A stretch of DNA of 64,000 nucleotides from Albula goreensis (Eukaryota > Chordata > Actinopteri > Albuliformes > Albulidae), in assembly GCA_022829145.1 (NCBI GenBank), contig CM040742.1, positions 9,983,131-10,047,130 on the forward strand, in the 5' to 3' direction. Under the pieces are notes generated by a model that saw only the letters and a program-made list of their open reading frames with translations, had not been told where the DNA came from and made no database searches. The position numbers and the translations under genes were made by a program. Below are positions 10,171-23,134 of this stretch, in pieces; positions within the stretch are counted from its first letter, which is position 1, and each line of letters begins with the position of its first letter.

Positions 10171-13100
10171 AGTAATTTATGTTAATGTGATGATGTTACT
10201 GTTTTTTGTTCCAGGGGATTATCTGCATCTAATAATAGAAATCGCGAGGATAGCTGGTTTAAGTCACTCTTCGTCCGAAAAGTTGACCCAAGAAAGGACG
10301 CACACTCTCACCTGCTTGCCAAGAAGGAAGATAACAACTTGTATAAAATTCAGTGTGAGTAAAAGCAGCATTTTCTTTTAAATCCCACCTGAACAGAATT
10401 TGTAATCTGTGGCACAAGATTACAAAACCTTGATTGTTTTTTTTTCCTGTTGGAGAATGGCTTAGAGATAGATTAGAAAAATGGGTCTTTTCTGCGTGTT
10501 CGGTTACAGTCTGCCACAGTGAGATTATCTCTCATTGAAGTATTTCTTTTACAGTTCACAATGTCAAGCCAGAGTGTTTGGATGCCTACAACAAACTTTG
10601 GTAAGATTTCAACTTTGATTTAAGCTTATTAGAAACTCTGAGGGGATATGTTTGTGTGTGTTTTTGTTCCAGTGTGCTTTGAATTATGAAACTCAGCCAT
10701 AGCTATACATTGTACATAAGATTTAACACTACAAATTGCATTTAAAATGTATTTATTTTTTCCGTTTTCACAAGTCCAATTTTTCCATGTACTGTTAACA
10801 TGAGAATTTTGAATGGAGATAATTTCATATTTAGGTCTGGATATACAGTTTGGCTTACATGGGTGAATGCTTTTTGAAGGTACCTCATTCATTATTTATT
10901 TGATTGGCACTCTAATCTAGATCTGGTCATTCATGGGAAGATGCATACAGTATCATGCATAATGGCAGAACAGATACAGCAAGTGGTAGAATAAATCTCT
11001 GAATAGCGTGTCAGGTGGCAGCATAGAGCCTGTGGTGTTGTGCAGTACCAGTATGATACAGTTACCCCATCGCCAAAGTCTAACCGCCGCATGCTTAGTT
11101 GATATAAGTGAAAAAACTCTCAGGCAAAGTTCCAGACTATCCTGTAAATGCTGGGCTGGGTTCAGGTCGGGGACTGAGAAGGCCATGGCAAGTAGAAAAT
11201 GTCAACGTCACTCTCTTTGGCCCATCAGGACTGTGTGGAGAGAGAGGAGCCGCTGTCATTGCGGAAGACATCTTCCTATAGAGGGGAAGGAATGCTTTGG
11301 TTGTGTGTGTAGATGAATTAATTAAATGATTGGACTGCTAAGGGTGTGACTGAACCCAGGCAGGACAGTACCACTGCTGCTATACAGAACCAACCGAATC
11401 CTGGCTTTACAACAATATGGTACTTTTTATTTGCAAGTAGGTTTGTTTTTTTTGTTAGGTAATTGTTGTTAAAAGCTGGTACAGAACTTCAGCAGCAAGC
11501 GAGATAAATTAGTTATGGAGGAATAGAAACATGTAGCTCCTCCTTCAATTCAACACCCACTCCCATCAAACAGGATGGAGACATTGAACAGCATTCTGTC
11601 AGGAAATAAAAACATTTTTTGTTGCTGTTGGTGTGAAGAACCCCCTAATCTTGAGGGATGGCTGTCTTCCATTTTGCTCATCCCACCTGTTTGGGAATAG
11701 GATGTTTTTGAAGCGGGAGTGTTATGACAGAAACAAATGATATCATAGGCCAGCGTGGAGGTGGGGCAGGGGTGACAGACTGTCGCTCCCGTTCTATTCC
11801 TGTGATTGGCATTTCTCCTGCATTGCAGTCAGCAGTGACTGCATTCCTCCAGGAAACATATGCAAGAGAGACACATGTGGAAAAACTGCACATGCATCAT
11901 TCAATGTGACCTCAAAAGAGATCCACACCCCTGCCTTATTAAACGATTATGGGAAGACATTGTCATCGTGGAGTGATTTTTACACATTCTGGTTCTGCCC
12001 GCAGTGAGGACGTGCTGCCCTCCATACACGCAGACCCAGAGTACCCCTGTGAGCTGGTGGGCACCTGGAACACCTGGTATGGAGAGCAGGACCAGGCAGG
12101 TAGGACAGCCACACCTGCTCGCACACACTTGCATGCTCACACACAGCAGTACAAGCACACCTGTGCATGTACACCTGCATGTACTCATACCTGCATACAC
12201 ATGCACTTTCACCAGCACACATCTGAAAAGCATTCACCCATACATGCATACACCTGAGGACGGATGCACCTGTAGTGGTACACATCTGTACATAAATTCA
12301 CCTGCTCCAGCATACACACCTGTACTGCTGTAGCAATTGCCTGTGCAAGCATGCACCTGTACACACACAGGCCTATACACATACATCCATCCATACCCAT
12401 ACGCAGCAGTAACAGCACACCCACACCAGCACATGACTGGGCACCTGGGTGACAGCTCGCATGCACATTTGCACATGCTGTGCTGCTTGTGTACACATAC
12501 ACACACCCAAGTACATGCACCACATGTCGTCATGCCTGAAGGGTCGCCATGGCAACAGTCCACACACAGGTCACGTCAGCTGTGTGTCGCAGCAGCTGCC
12601 CCAAACACTCAGGCATGCAAACGTGTTGCACTGGCCCTCGACCGGCCCTAGCAGTCAGCCGCTGATGACAGAGTGGCTATGGCTGTTATGGAGGGGAGGT
12701 CAGAAGCAAGGGCAAAATGGCACAATGAAGGTGACAGCTCACTGCCTTTTCCTCTGCCGCTGACCTGCAGACGCTGGACTCTGCTGGCCTTCAGGTGACC
12801 GGTTGCATGGAAACCATTATGAGGAGTCTCTGTGTGTGTGTTGAGTGTTTTTCCTCCCTCTGTTTGCAGTTCACCTATGGCGGTATAGGGGAGGCTACCC
12901 AGCGCTGACCAACGTCATGAGCAAGCTCCGTCAAACAAGGTTTGTTCCGGCACACACTGTGACTGAAATGCACACTTACCTGCATACAATGTGACTGAAG
13001 TGCACCTTTAGCTGCACACGCTGTGACTGAAATGCACCTTTAGCTGCACACACTGACTGAAATGCACCTTTAGCTGCACACACTGTGACTGAAATGCACC

Positions 13101-16100
13101 TTTAGCTGCACACACTGTGACTGAATTGCACTTCTACCTGCATGTGCACCTTTCACTGCTCAGGCACCCTTGCCCATATACGGCTGTCACACACACCTTG
13201 ATTAATAAATTGTGGACATAAAGAAGTAAAGTGCGTGTTTGGGGGGGGGAGCAGGAGTTCATGGACTACCGGAAGGAGAGGGGAAAGATGCTGCTGTCCC
13301 GCAGGAACCAGCTGCTGCTGGAGTTCAGCTTCTGGAACGAGCCGGTGCCCCGGAACGGGCCCAACATCTATGAGCTGCGGTCCTACCAGCTCAGGGTGAG
13401 CCTCGCATTTTTCAGTTATGGAAACTCATCTTAGACAGCAAAACCCCTCTAGCAGACCCCGCCCCCTCCCCACTGGACCACTAGACACAAAATCTTCTCT
13501 CCTAGATACTGAAGCCCCTCCCACTGGACACCCAAATCACTCCCCTAGGCACTAAGACCCTTTCCCATAAACAGAAACCCCCAAAACGTTGGAATTCTGC
13601 CCCCACCCTTTTCCCTGAATCAGGAACGCCAAATTCTGAGCTACAAACCTCGCTCCATCACCATTACGCAACGCTGACATCATGTCCATGTCTTTGTCTT
13701 TCAGCCCGGGACAATGATCGAGTGGGGAAATTACTGGTAAGGCAGTGTAATTATTGTAATTATTCGTCAGTCATCCGTATTTAGACGGTCACTCATTACC
13801 ATTGATAATCTTGTGTGTTTTTAGTAGAGCTTTGCCTTAGAAGAGTTCCCTGAAACTGGTTTTTAATGCAGGAATATTTCTGTTTTAGTCGCCATTTTGT
13901 TTCCTCCCTGTCAGTTTTTATTATACAGAGGATGATGGTTTGTTAGACACCTGTCTTTCCAAAGGTCAGGTTTTACAAGCTCCACTCCAGCTAAAATTGC
14001 ACCATTAAGACACAAGCAGGAGCCGACATGCCTTTGGTTGTGAATGATGGCTTTCACAAAGTGTTGTTGCTTTTCTACAGATGCTAATAGCTGAAAAAAT
14101 TGATGCTGGACATGTCCACTCCCATGAGGTTCATGTTTCATAAGTATCCGTTCCTCAGAAAGAATGCAAATATCGCAGGAGATTAGCTGCAAATGGATAT
14201 TCTAATGTGAATGCCCAAATCTGTTCCAACTCTAAATATCTGCCTGCCAAAATTACATTGAAAATCTGAATAAATCTGCCTGCCAATTCAAAGTAATAAT
14301 GTTAATTGAAAATGATCCTGATTGTTACATTCTGGGAAATTTGATTCAAATTGAGAATAAAGGTGACAAATCTTTATTTAAAAACAAAGATGTTTGTAAG
14401 TGTGGTATATAAAATGACCACAGATTGATCCAGCTGTTTCTGAGGTAAGGTTTCACATTATAAAAATATGACAGTGCAACACAAATAAAATGCTTTTATG
14501 TTCAGTTTCACAGGCTTGTTAGTCTGTCGAGTCTGTTAGACTTATTTACCTGCTCAGTGGTTGACAGTAATCAGAACAGGTTATTGTAACAAAAAAATTA
14601 CTTTTACACAGATCACATACAATAGTAATATGACTGGGTATTTACTGGAACTGAATGCAGGGACAGAACCCCTCACCTGTCAATCAAACCTGCGGACTCC
14701 TTTTATCATTAAACCGCACTCACACAAACATACAAAATAAAACCAATAATAAGACTAAATAAATACAGATAACATGAACATAGAATGTTAACATAATTCC
14801 CAGATTAGATTAATCACACATTTGATTATACAGTGGTTTACCAGTGCAAAGGTAAAAAGAGGGTTTACTGCACAGTGTATAAGCCATGGTGAGGGTGTTA
14901 ATTATGCTTTTTTCATCATCCTCTGTTCTGTGTTCATCCCCTAAACCAGTTAGTACTGATCTGTACTTCACAGAAAGTCAGCATTTTCATGCTCAAACCA
15001 GACCATACTATTACCGTACTGTTACATGCTGATTCCTGGTTTTGTTAGAGTACACCCATGCAAATGTGTAACTGTATCCTCATACAGCTGTCTCGAGTAT
15101 ATATTGCCGAAGGGGGAGTGACCTTCCTTTGTGCAGCTGGTACTGTGCCCCTGTCTCTCTCCATGGCGCATGGTCAAATAACTAAAAAGCCTTACAGCCA
15201 GAAACACAGAGTTCAGATTTTCCACAGCACTGTCTAAATGAAAGTTGAAAGAATATCCACAGGAATGTCTTCTCCCTAAAACGTTTTGACCTGTATTCAT
15301 AAAGTGTCTCGGACAAGAACAACTGTTCCCAGATCAGTTTTCCTTGTTAACACGTACTGGATAAGGTTATGATTTTGCCAGGGGAAACCTAATCCTGGAT
15401 CAGTATTTCACCTCAGGGATGCTTAGGTGTAACAGGAAACCAGTCCATTCACATTGTCAACAAAGTACTCAGCCAGGGAGAACGCCATTTGTGTTATTGG
15501 TATATTCTGTGCTGTGATCGGATTGGTCGATTCAGTGCCATGTCTGATGGGGGTGTGTCCACAGGGCTCGGGCCATTGGATACCGCCAGCAGAACGAGGA
15601 GGCTGTGGGAGGGTTCTTCTCCCAGATCGGGAGCCTCTACATGGTGCACCATCTGTGGGGTAGGGAACCTACAACCATCTGATGCATTTATTCATGATGT
15701 TCACACATCATTTACTCAGTGCTGACACTTACATTGGAGGTCTTAACATGTGAACTTATCCAGAGTTAAGGGCGTATGACATGGCAGTGCCCCACCTCAA
15801 AATCAAACTGCAAACTCTTGAGTTACTAGACAGGGGCAGTTAATGCTGCACTACACTGTTAGCATATTAGCATAGTCTTTAAAGGACTCAAAATTCATAG
15901 TATTTCAGTTAGACGTTCTTGTGTTTGTGTTTCAGTGGTCTTGCAGCTGTGTAAGAGTTGTGTTGCGGTTTTGTGTCTCACAGTTTTGTTGCTGCTTCCC
16001 TTTCAGCTTACAAAGACCTGCAGTCCAGAGAGGACACAAGGAATGCTGCTTGGCAACACGAAGGCTGGGATGAAGTTGTATATTACACAGGTACGCACAG

Positions 16101-16854
16101 CGCTTTAATGTATTAGTAACACGACTCCACCTTTTCCCTGCCTCTTGGCTGTTTTTTTACTTTCTGAGCTCATACCGGGCTCTCCTGTACTCGTCTGGGT
16201 CTCTGTGAAAGGCAGCTGTCCGCGCTGAAAGTGCCAAGCAGACCACTCCGTTAACCCATGGTTTCTGGTTAGGATAAATCCGTTAGGGATCCAGCCATGT
16301 CTCATGAAAACAAAGACCTTACACAGTTCTTAATGTCCCGATGGAAGGCCAGCCTGGTTCGTAGTTCATCCAGCTTACTTTATAGAGATTGAGCATTCGC
16401 TGGGAGAACGCTAGGAAGCGGAACATGGTATTGTCTGTTCCTCAGCCTTACCAGGACCCTAGCTTTTCTCCCCCTTTTCCTCTGGTGATGCTTCTGCCCA
16501 GGTAAAGTCCGTTGGTGTAGTTCCAGATTGTGAAGTTCGCCTAATGTCCAGAAGAAACGATCTGTTGTACTTGATGAACACCTGATAAATTGAGGAGGAC
16601 AGAGAGTGATGGCAGCTGTCCTCACCAGTGCCTTCTTTAACTGTTATTAACTGTTATTAACAGTTACATGAGGGCCTAACATTATTGCAGCTGCCTTTGA
16701 ATATGTGTTAAACACACATCCATGCAGCCTTGTCTTCATTTTACGACTAGAATAATGTTTTTTTGTGTTGGTTTTCTTGTTTGTTATAGTTCCTCTTATC
16801 CAGCACATGGAGTCCAGGATCATGATCCCGTTGAAGACCTCACCGCTGAAATAG
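8779..16854 (+). CDS. nipsnap2: NipSnap homolog 2, mitochondrial (GBAS)
   Basis: Mitochondrial matrix protein that marks damaged mitochondria for mitophagy; two NIPSNAP (dimeric alpha-beta barrel) domains. Ten coding exons: 8779-8870, 10215-10354, 10555-10600, 12005-12099, 12870-12939, 13255-13395, 13705-13736, 15565-15659, 16007-16090, 16790-16854 (TAG). Recognisable blocks are [94 protein letters not shown] and [22 protein letters not shown]2 is preferred over NIPSNAP1 from the PVPR and YQLR blocks and from the mrps17-psph synteny. The N-terminus is basic and acid-poor, fitting a mitochondrial leader. Oddity: the exons sum to 860 bases, one short of a frame. The break is at the end of exon 12870-12939, where CAAACAAG would need one more A to read Q-N-K; with it the length would be 286 residues, as in human. 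Every other junction is in frame. Confidence 0.95.
10137..10168. repeat. (GT)n microsatellite, nipsnap2 intron 1
   Basis: About 30 bases of GT repeat ending some 45 bases before the acceptor of exon 10215-10354. Confidence 0.9.
12100..12565. repeat. CA-rich low-complexity tract, nipsnap2 intron 4
   Basis: About 460 bases of irregular CACACA, CACCTG and CATACA sequence immediately after the donor of exon 12005-12099. It generates overlapping open frames on both strands (for example His/Thr-rich on plus and Cys/Val-rich on minus) that are compositional only. Confidence 0.8.
12948..13150. repeat. 32-bp minisatellite, nipsnap2 intron 5
   Basis: About five tandem copies of a roughly 32-base unit (CTGAAATGCACCTTTAGCTG followed by CACACACTGTGA), starting only about 10 bases after the donor at 12940. 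Confidence 0.85.
15292..15425. mobile_element. Short palindromic MITE relic in nipsnap2 intron 7
   Basis: Layout: AGTGTCTCGGACAAG, CCCAGATCAGTTTTCC, TACTGGATAAGGTTATGAT, AGGGGAAACCTAATCCTGG, ATCAGTATTTCACCTCAGG. The outer parts are imperfect inverted repeats of each other. This is a common fish pattern (two GATCAG-type arms around an ACTGGATAAGGTTA centre). Related copies lie at 26708-26805 and 26931-27022. No coding capacity. Confidence 0.55.
15680..15862 (-). mobile_element. Decayed tRNA-derived SINE in nipsnap2 intron 8
   Basis: Read on the minus strand it has a tRNA-like head (GTGTAGTGCAGCATTAACTG, then a TTGAGTT...TTTGATTTTGAGGTGGGG remnant of the B box), followed by GCACTGCCATGTCATACGCC and a degraded tail. 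It is the same family as the clearer copy at 22066-22240 on the plus strand. Confidence 0.5.
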
Positions 16855-18817
16855 TGGGAGAGAGCGCAGACACTAATCAATCCAGATGTAACCAACGTCC
16901 CACACTGCCGTGGTTTTAAGGTCCTCTACAATGCCAGCCACCTCTACTGATTTTTATTTTGTTCTTGTCAAATTTTTTTTTTTTGTTGGGGGTGGGGGGG
17001 TGGTTGTGGGTTTTGTTTTTCTCCATTGTTCAGTCTCAGTCGAAATTATTTTCTCCAATTCTGTACCAACAAACAGCAAATCCAGTACTTGTAAAAATTA
17101 CATGAAAACGCAGTCCGTGAGCTGTGCTCACAAAGAGAAAGGAAAGCAAAAGCAAACAAGGGAAAAATCAGAAGCCAGAGCGATGGTGAGCATCTACCTT
17201 TATTAACCGGGTGATGAATTACACAAAAAATGCAAGCCGTTTGGAGTCCGGTATTTGCCAGAACCGTAGCTCAAAACTAGCACCTCCAGAAAACAGGTGC
17301 AATGGCGGGCTTGGCTGTATTATTGTGGCTGTTCTGAGCTGCAGTGCCGAATTCCTGTTGGCGTTGGACATCACCCTAAAATATCTACACCTTGAGTGTC
17401 TGCCACTGGCTAACATCAACAACAAAAGGGTACGAATGGGATCGGGGCTTCATGACCTTCGTAGTGGGTGGAGCAAACATGAGCTGCAAATCAGTTATGA
17501 GTTTGAACTAATTAAAGTTTAGTCTCTCCACATCATAATGATATCATTGGGTAAAATTAGTGAGTCAATGCAAGCTCCGCCCACTGCTCCATGCAACCTC
17601 ATTTCCCCCTCCCTCCGTTATTAAGGAAAAAGCTCAAAACCAGCAATAACCTGATACCAACTCCCACAGCTATTGGAAGTCTATCAATTGGCCAGTTTTA
17701 ACCAAACGACTGCATATCCACAGGGTAATACCAGGTTCGATCTTAATTTTTTTTTATGACGCACTCAGTGCTAGGCTAAAATGAAAAGAGGCTGTGAGTG
17801 CTTTCAACGGAAGGAAAAAAAAGATTAATAAGCTTCACATAAACAAGTCAGGCTTATTTATTTATTTATAAATGTGTATAAAATTGAACAGCAGATGGAG
17901 GTTTCCTCATGTTAATATTGCGGGTATAATGTATATGCTGTGTGAATTCCGCAAGTGAAATTTCTTGATATTGAAAGTCACCACCTGGTGGTTGAAAGAC
18001 CATTACCATATTCAGGGAAACAGCAGTGCCACCGGACTCCTGTATGGTCCGACAGACAAAGTTACCCTATAGCAGGGTTTATTTATCTAATGTGGTCCTG
18101 TGTCTTTTCTTTTGCGGTGGCTTTATAGGGCCATAAAACCCAAGAGGCTTTGCTGAGATGAGTTTATATTCATGGTGTCCGAATACTGCTGGTGCCAGGA
18201 AAGGTTTAGCGTCGAACATTGGGACAAAGTGACAACCCAGGTTGACCAAAACGTTTTAATCCCCAGTACACTCCTGTAATCTTACTCTTCTCTCTCTCTG
18301 AACTCCAGACAGTTCATGAGCACGCTGGCCTCAGAGTACTTTTTTGCGAATGATGCTTTATTCAAAAGAGACTACACACCCTGGGACTGACCAGTCAGGA
18401 AGATCTTAAACAAAGATCTTAAGTTAGGGATAACCAATCCTGGCACCACAGCAACCTGACCTAATCAACCAAGTGAAGTGTGGCGAGTTAACTGTGTAAT
18501 CAATCAACAGCTTAATCGATCAGTTGTTTGACCAGTTTATATCAAATGAATTGGCAGGTGAGAAGGAATAGCTGCACATGCAGAACCAATTGCTGTCTCC
18601 AGGGCTAATCGAGATTGAGCGGCCAACTTTTCTGAAACCGAAGTCTGAAGCCAAAGGTGAGCCATGACTGTAGAATGTAGAGAAATGCACAAAGCAGATC
18701 ACCCTGAATTCTGTTGTACTCTTCCTTGGCCATGAGAGAAAGTCCTTCTGTGTAAAACTGGCAGGCCCTGCTTCAGAAACTGAATTTTTAAAAGTACTTG
18801 TACAGTGTTTGTGGGTT

Positions 18818-18856
<39 letters not shown>

Positions 18857-19290
18857 CATAGGCTCTTCTACAACAAATAAGTTTCTTTATAGTACAGATG
18901 AAAATGACTTGCATTTCAAATGTTATTTGTGTGGAAAATGGACATATGCCCTGTTTTTTTCTCCCCAATTCCATCATTCGTTGAATTTATTATTTCTCGT
19001 AATATCTATGTACAGTTTTTCTTTATCAAAAGTTTATAGTTTAAGCTGGTGTTTAAAAAAAATGATCAAAGTTGAACTTGGCATTCTTTCTGTAATGTGT
19101 GCAACCCCACGCTCAATACTGTAATTTGCTGCTGGATCATGCTGTATTTGCGGTCTCTTGATCATAACGCTTCTTACAATCGAAATGTTAATGTTAGTGG
19201 TGGCATGCCTAGTCTTTGGTTCCTCATTTCAAGGACAACTTCTGGACAGTCGATTTGATGTGAATATGACAGCACATAAATAAAGAGATT
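16855..19290 (+). other. nipsnap2: nipsnap2 3'UTR (probable)
   Basis: About 2.4 kb with no coding exon, ending at AATAAA 19279-19284. It includes a G/T-rich run near 16970-17010 and a 35-base A run at 18821-18855. The extent is inferred from the lack of an earlier strong signal and from the convergent psph signal just beyond; a shorter UTR is possible. Confidence 0.4.
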
Positions 19291-19338
19291 TAAAATAGAA
19301 TGTTTCTCACCTCATTAATTGTGATCAAAAGTTTTATT
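19279..19338. terminator. Convergent poly(A) signals, nipsnap2 (+) and psph (-)
   Basis: Plus-strand AATAAA at 19279-19284 and minus-strand AATAAA (TTTATT at 19333-19338) face each other about 50 bases apart. They fit the tail-to-tail arrangement of nipsnap2 and psph, whose transcripts would end here or overlap slightly. Confidence 0.6.
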
Positions 19339-19907
19339 GATGTCATTGCAAAAAACAATTGATGTTGCATTTGTTTATAAACCTATTTCATACATAAAAA
19401 AGGAATTCCTTTCTCCAGCAATGGTGGGGAGAGGGGGGGATTAAAACTTATCCTACAGTAGTATTAGTTACGACACTAACCAAGGCCCCTTTAAGACTGT
19501 TGAAGGCAAAATTATATTACACCCCCCCCCCATTCCCATTTTACACATGTGCAAATGCATAGTATTCACTGTAGGTGCAGAATATGAATCATACAAGAGG
19601 GCACTGCCAAATAGGTCAGGAATGACTCAAAGAACAGGTTTTTACTAACATTGACTGTAAAATACAAAGCTTATAAAAGACTTGAAGTCTCACTGTGTGC
19701 ACTTTGAAAGTTATTGCTGCCCTCAAAAGTATTAAAACAGACCATTTTTGTTTCACCTGCATGAAACAAATGGCTGAAATCGTACATTAATAATTTTAAA
19801 AACCTACGGAATGCCATTGTGCAACTAGCTGGCGCTGGCATTAGTGTAAGTCCTAAAGAGAGATAAGTGTTAGACAGTAGCAATCGCGTTGACTTTGTAG
19901 CCGATCC

Positions 19908-22900
19908 TTAGATCTTTTCCAGCTCTTTTAGGAGCTCTCCAAAACTTGTCACGTACCATGAGCACCTTTCCTTCACCTGCGGCCTGGTGACATTCCCACC
20001 AAATCCGATGAAGGCATCCTGAGACAACAACAATACAAGAACACAGCTTGTTAGAAACGTCTGCATGACTGCGTCGCGTGAAAACAATCACTCTTCAGCA
20101 GCATGTTAACTTTTGATTGTGTTGTGGTTTGATAAGCTCCAGATGTAATGAAATGGAAGTGTACTGCAAACTGGTATACTGAGAGGTACTTTTGATATGC
20201 TTGCAATTGTGCACCATACAAGTGTGCAGAATTGAGCACAGCTCAGGAGTCATGTGCTTGTCCTGGCCCCTGACCCCTGACTAAGCCATCACTTACAGCA
20301 GGAGGACAGGCCTCCAGGTCTGTGGCCCCATCCCCAATCATCACCACCTTCTCCAGGCCGTACTGCTCCTTCAGCATGCTGATCACCCTCCCTTTGCCTC
20401 CAGACTCTGCTGTGGGCTGCGTCTCGTCAAACCCTGCATACTCACCTGCAAGAGAATGATAAGAACCACTCAACCAACCAATCACTAGGCTTGCGGAGAA
20501 CCACAGGGCAACTCAACCAATCACTACCAGCACAAAGCCACTGGGCATTGAGCCAACTAAACACTTCAGGCAGAAATCAAAATAATGAAAAAGGGAAAAA
20601 AAAAAATTGGGTAAGCTGGTTAAATGCATCAGGATTGTTGCTCTTTGGTGTCCTCTCCTGGCCAACCTGTTACCTGCAGGTTTACAAACTGAATGATGTC
20701 ACTGACGGTGACTGCATTCCCCTGACTTCATCGGCAGCATGTGATCAGCGCTCCTCATACAAGAGCCAGCATGTTCGATCATGCAAAAAGAAGATGAGCT
20801 GCAGCTTCATAATTATTAAAACAAAAAAACAAAAAAAAAACAAAACACGTATGTACCAGGCATCAGTCACATGTCAGTGGTACCAAAACTGTGTTATGTA
20901 GCCCGCTGGGGAAATGGTGTGGCTTGTTTCCTCTTTAGACTGTTTGGTCGGATTTTATGTACATTGTTTTTTTTTTTTTTTTTAATGTTCAAATTGGTAA
21001 ACATACAGAGAGATTGGGAGAGGTGGTACATGTTATACACTTTTCTAACATTCATACCAGTCACGTCAAACACTGTACTAGATACATGGACATTAGTGGT
21101 CGGAGTGCACACAAAAGAAATGTAATTCCATGTTTTGAAGTATGTCAGATGATATTTTAATATGACATGGGTGGGTCACATAAGATGAGTTTGCTTATTA
21201 AGAGGGTCATCATATTGGAGTGTGAGCAGCAGTGTGCTGGTGACTGTGTTCACCGATGTATGGTGTTCCTGTTATCTCACCGTTGAAGTAGAACTTGAGA
21301 CGGTTGGCGTAGACGTGGTGGAGCGGAATGTTGAGCTGTGAGGCCACATGCTCCACGATGCAGCGGAAGCCTCCGGAAATGAGGAACACCTTCACGTTCC
21401 GCTGCTGCAGGCTGGCCACCAGCTCCCTGGCAACACAAATGGGACAAGAACGGGAAATCACGGGACCGCTATGGCACGAACACAACGGGCTCTGTGTCTC
21501 CTGCGCACACTATTAGATTAGGAGGTAATTGGGGAGCGTGAGTAAAGAGGAAAGCATCTCCAGGTGTAGTCCGTCTCTGAAATCTATGGCTTTCCCCAAT
21601 AAGGTCACAAGCATAATTGGAAAAAGGAGTAACTCAGGCAAATCCAGTTATCATTACTATTACTCTGTTGCTGTACATTGCTATTTTTAAACTTACCACT
21701 TCTCAACATACCATTTTAATTTATGGGTGGCAGTGTACAGATGTCATTACAGATAATCTGACTTCTTTCAACAATTCAGACACACCTTTTATTATATAAT
21801 GCCCATGTTGTTGAAGGACTGCAGATGCTGGTTTGAGCACCTGCAAATACCCAGCCTAACCAGCCATGGCAGTTCGTGAGAAATGTGGCCAACCGACTTG
21901 CACCTATCGTTTTCCAGCAAGACTGGACAAAGTGTCGCCTTCAAAACAGACCTCCAGGCATAGCTGGTAATGGTGCAATTGGGTCTCAAACATCCAATCA
22001 CAGAGGTCATACTTTGTTTTTAGAGCAATTGTTTTATAACATTGGCTACCCAGAAGCTCCATAATAATTTGTTACTTGGCTTGTAACTCAAAGGTTACTG
22101 GTTTGATTCCCAGGTAGGGCACTGCCGTTATACTTTCGAGCAAGGTAATTTACCTAAACTGCTATGGAATATTCCTAGCAGTAAAAATCTCAGTTAATTT
22201 GTAAGTTGTCCTGGTTAAGAGAGTACAATGTACTCATACAATGTACTTTAGAGCTAGTATGGTATCACTAAAATAAAATGGAAGCTCCGTTTTCTCCCCA
22301 GTTGCCTTTTCATAAAGCCCAGTGTTTCTTGAGCAGGTATTTGGTAGCATAGGTAGTACAGACCGAATCCTATATCCACTTACTTAATACCTGGTGTCAG
22401 GTGGGGAGGGTGGTCCGTGATCAGCTTATTCACTTGCTCCCGAGAGCACCGTATTATGGCCAGTCGCTCCGTCAGCGCGGTTTTGAAAGTCACTGATCCG
22501 CCCATAGCCTTGCGAGTCCTGAAACACCATTTTAAATATCATCATCATCAGAAGTCACACTGTATGTCAGAGCACTCTTTCAAACATCACTCCAGATTAT
22601 GGTGGTCCACATCATCCCCTAAAACTCAGTGTCATGGGGGGCATGTTTGTTGGTGCAGCCTCCTCTCTTTATAAGACAGATCAATTTTTTGCTATTATTT
22701 GTTATAAAGTTGTCATGTTGTTGGGGCATAAAGTGTTATAGTGGAAATTGTTGCGTATTATTAAATAACTGTTGTGTACACACTGTGCTTTAGTACAGGC
22801 ATATGGCTAAATGAATAACTGAACCCAGTCAGGCGGCAGTCATTGCTTGGAATGAAAACCAGCAGACTCAAGGCCCTTAATGCGGCCCTTCATGCGGCCG

Positions 22901-23134
22901 AGTTTAAGACCACCGCTTTAGACAATGACAGCAATTTCCCACCCTCTAGGGGGAGACAATCTCACGTTGTTCGAGGCAGCGCGAATGTACATACATTTCT
23001 GTTACTGCATCCCCGACTCCGCAAAACTTCGCCAGTTCATCGATTCCCTCTTCTTTGATCACAGTGCTGTCCACGTCGAAGCACACTGCATCTGCATTGC
23101 GAAAGATTTCCTTGGTCTCTGCTAAAGTTGCCAT
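19908..23134 (-). CDS. psph: Phosphoserine phosphatase
   Basis: Cytosolic HAD-superfamily enzyme that hydrolyses O-phospho-L-serine, the last step of serine synthesis. Coding exons on the minus strand, 5' to 3': 23134-22995, 22518-22384, 21426-21281, 20445-20297, 20018-19908 (TAA). They join in frame to 681 bases and 226 residues; human PSPH has 225. Motif I is DVDST with nucleophile Asp20 and acid/base Asp22; motif II is the serine of [15 protein letters not shown] carries the motif III lysine; GDGATD binds Mg2+. The donor of the second exon is placed at AA|GTAAGT (22383), not the nearer GGTATT, because only this keeps the frame and gives TPGIKELV. A non-coding first exon probably ends at 24151 (donor AAG|GTAACT) and joins an acceptor ending at 23139, just before the ATG. 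No defect is seen. Confidence 0.96.
22066..22240 (+). mobile_element. tRNA-derived SINE (teleost V-SINE-like), psph intron 2
   Basis: The head has GGCTTGTAACTCAAAGGTTA and the B-box-like GGTTTGATTCCC. The body follows with AGGTAGGGCACTGCCGTTAT and TTTCGAGCAAGGTAATTTAC, and the tail has GTAAGTTGTCCTGGTTAAGA, a decayed form of the GTAAGTCGCTCTGGATAAGA tail shared by fish SINEs and L2-type LINEs. It is moderately diverged and lies antisense within psph. Confidence 0.7.

Noticed and set aside
12004-12651. Several overlapping frames of about 100 codons on both strands
   Set aside because: They come from the CA-rich tract in nipsnap2 intron 4. Only the first 95 bases (12005-12099) are a real exon.
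16970-17010. G/T-rich run in the nipsnap2 3'UTR as a possible G-quadruplex
   Set aside because: The G runs (GGGGGTGGGGGGGTGG) sit in simple T/G sequence. A quadruplex could form but nothing ties it to a function.
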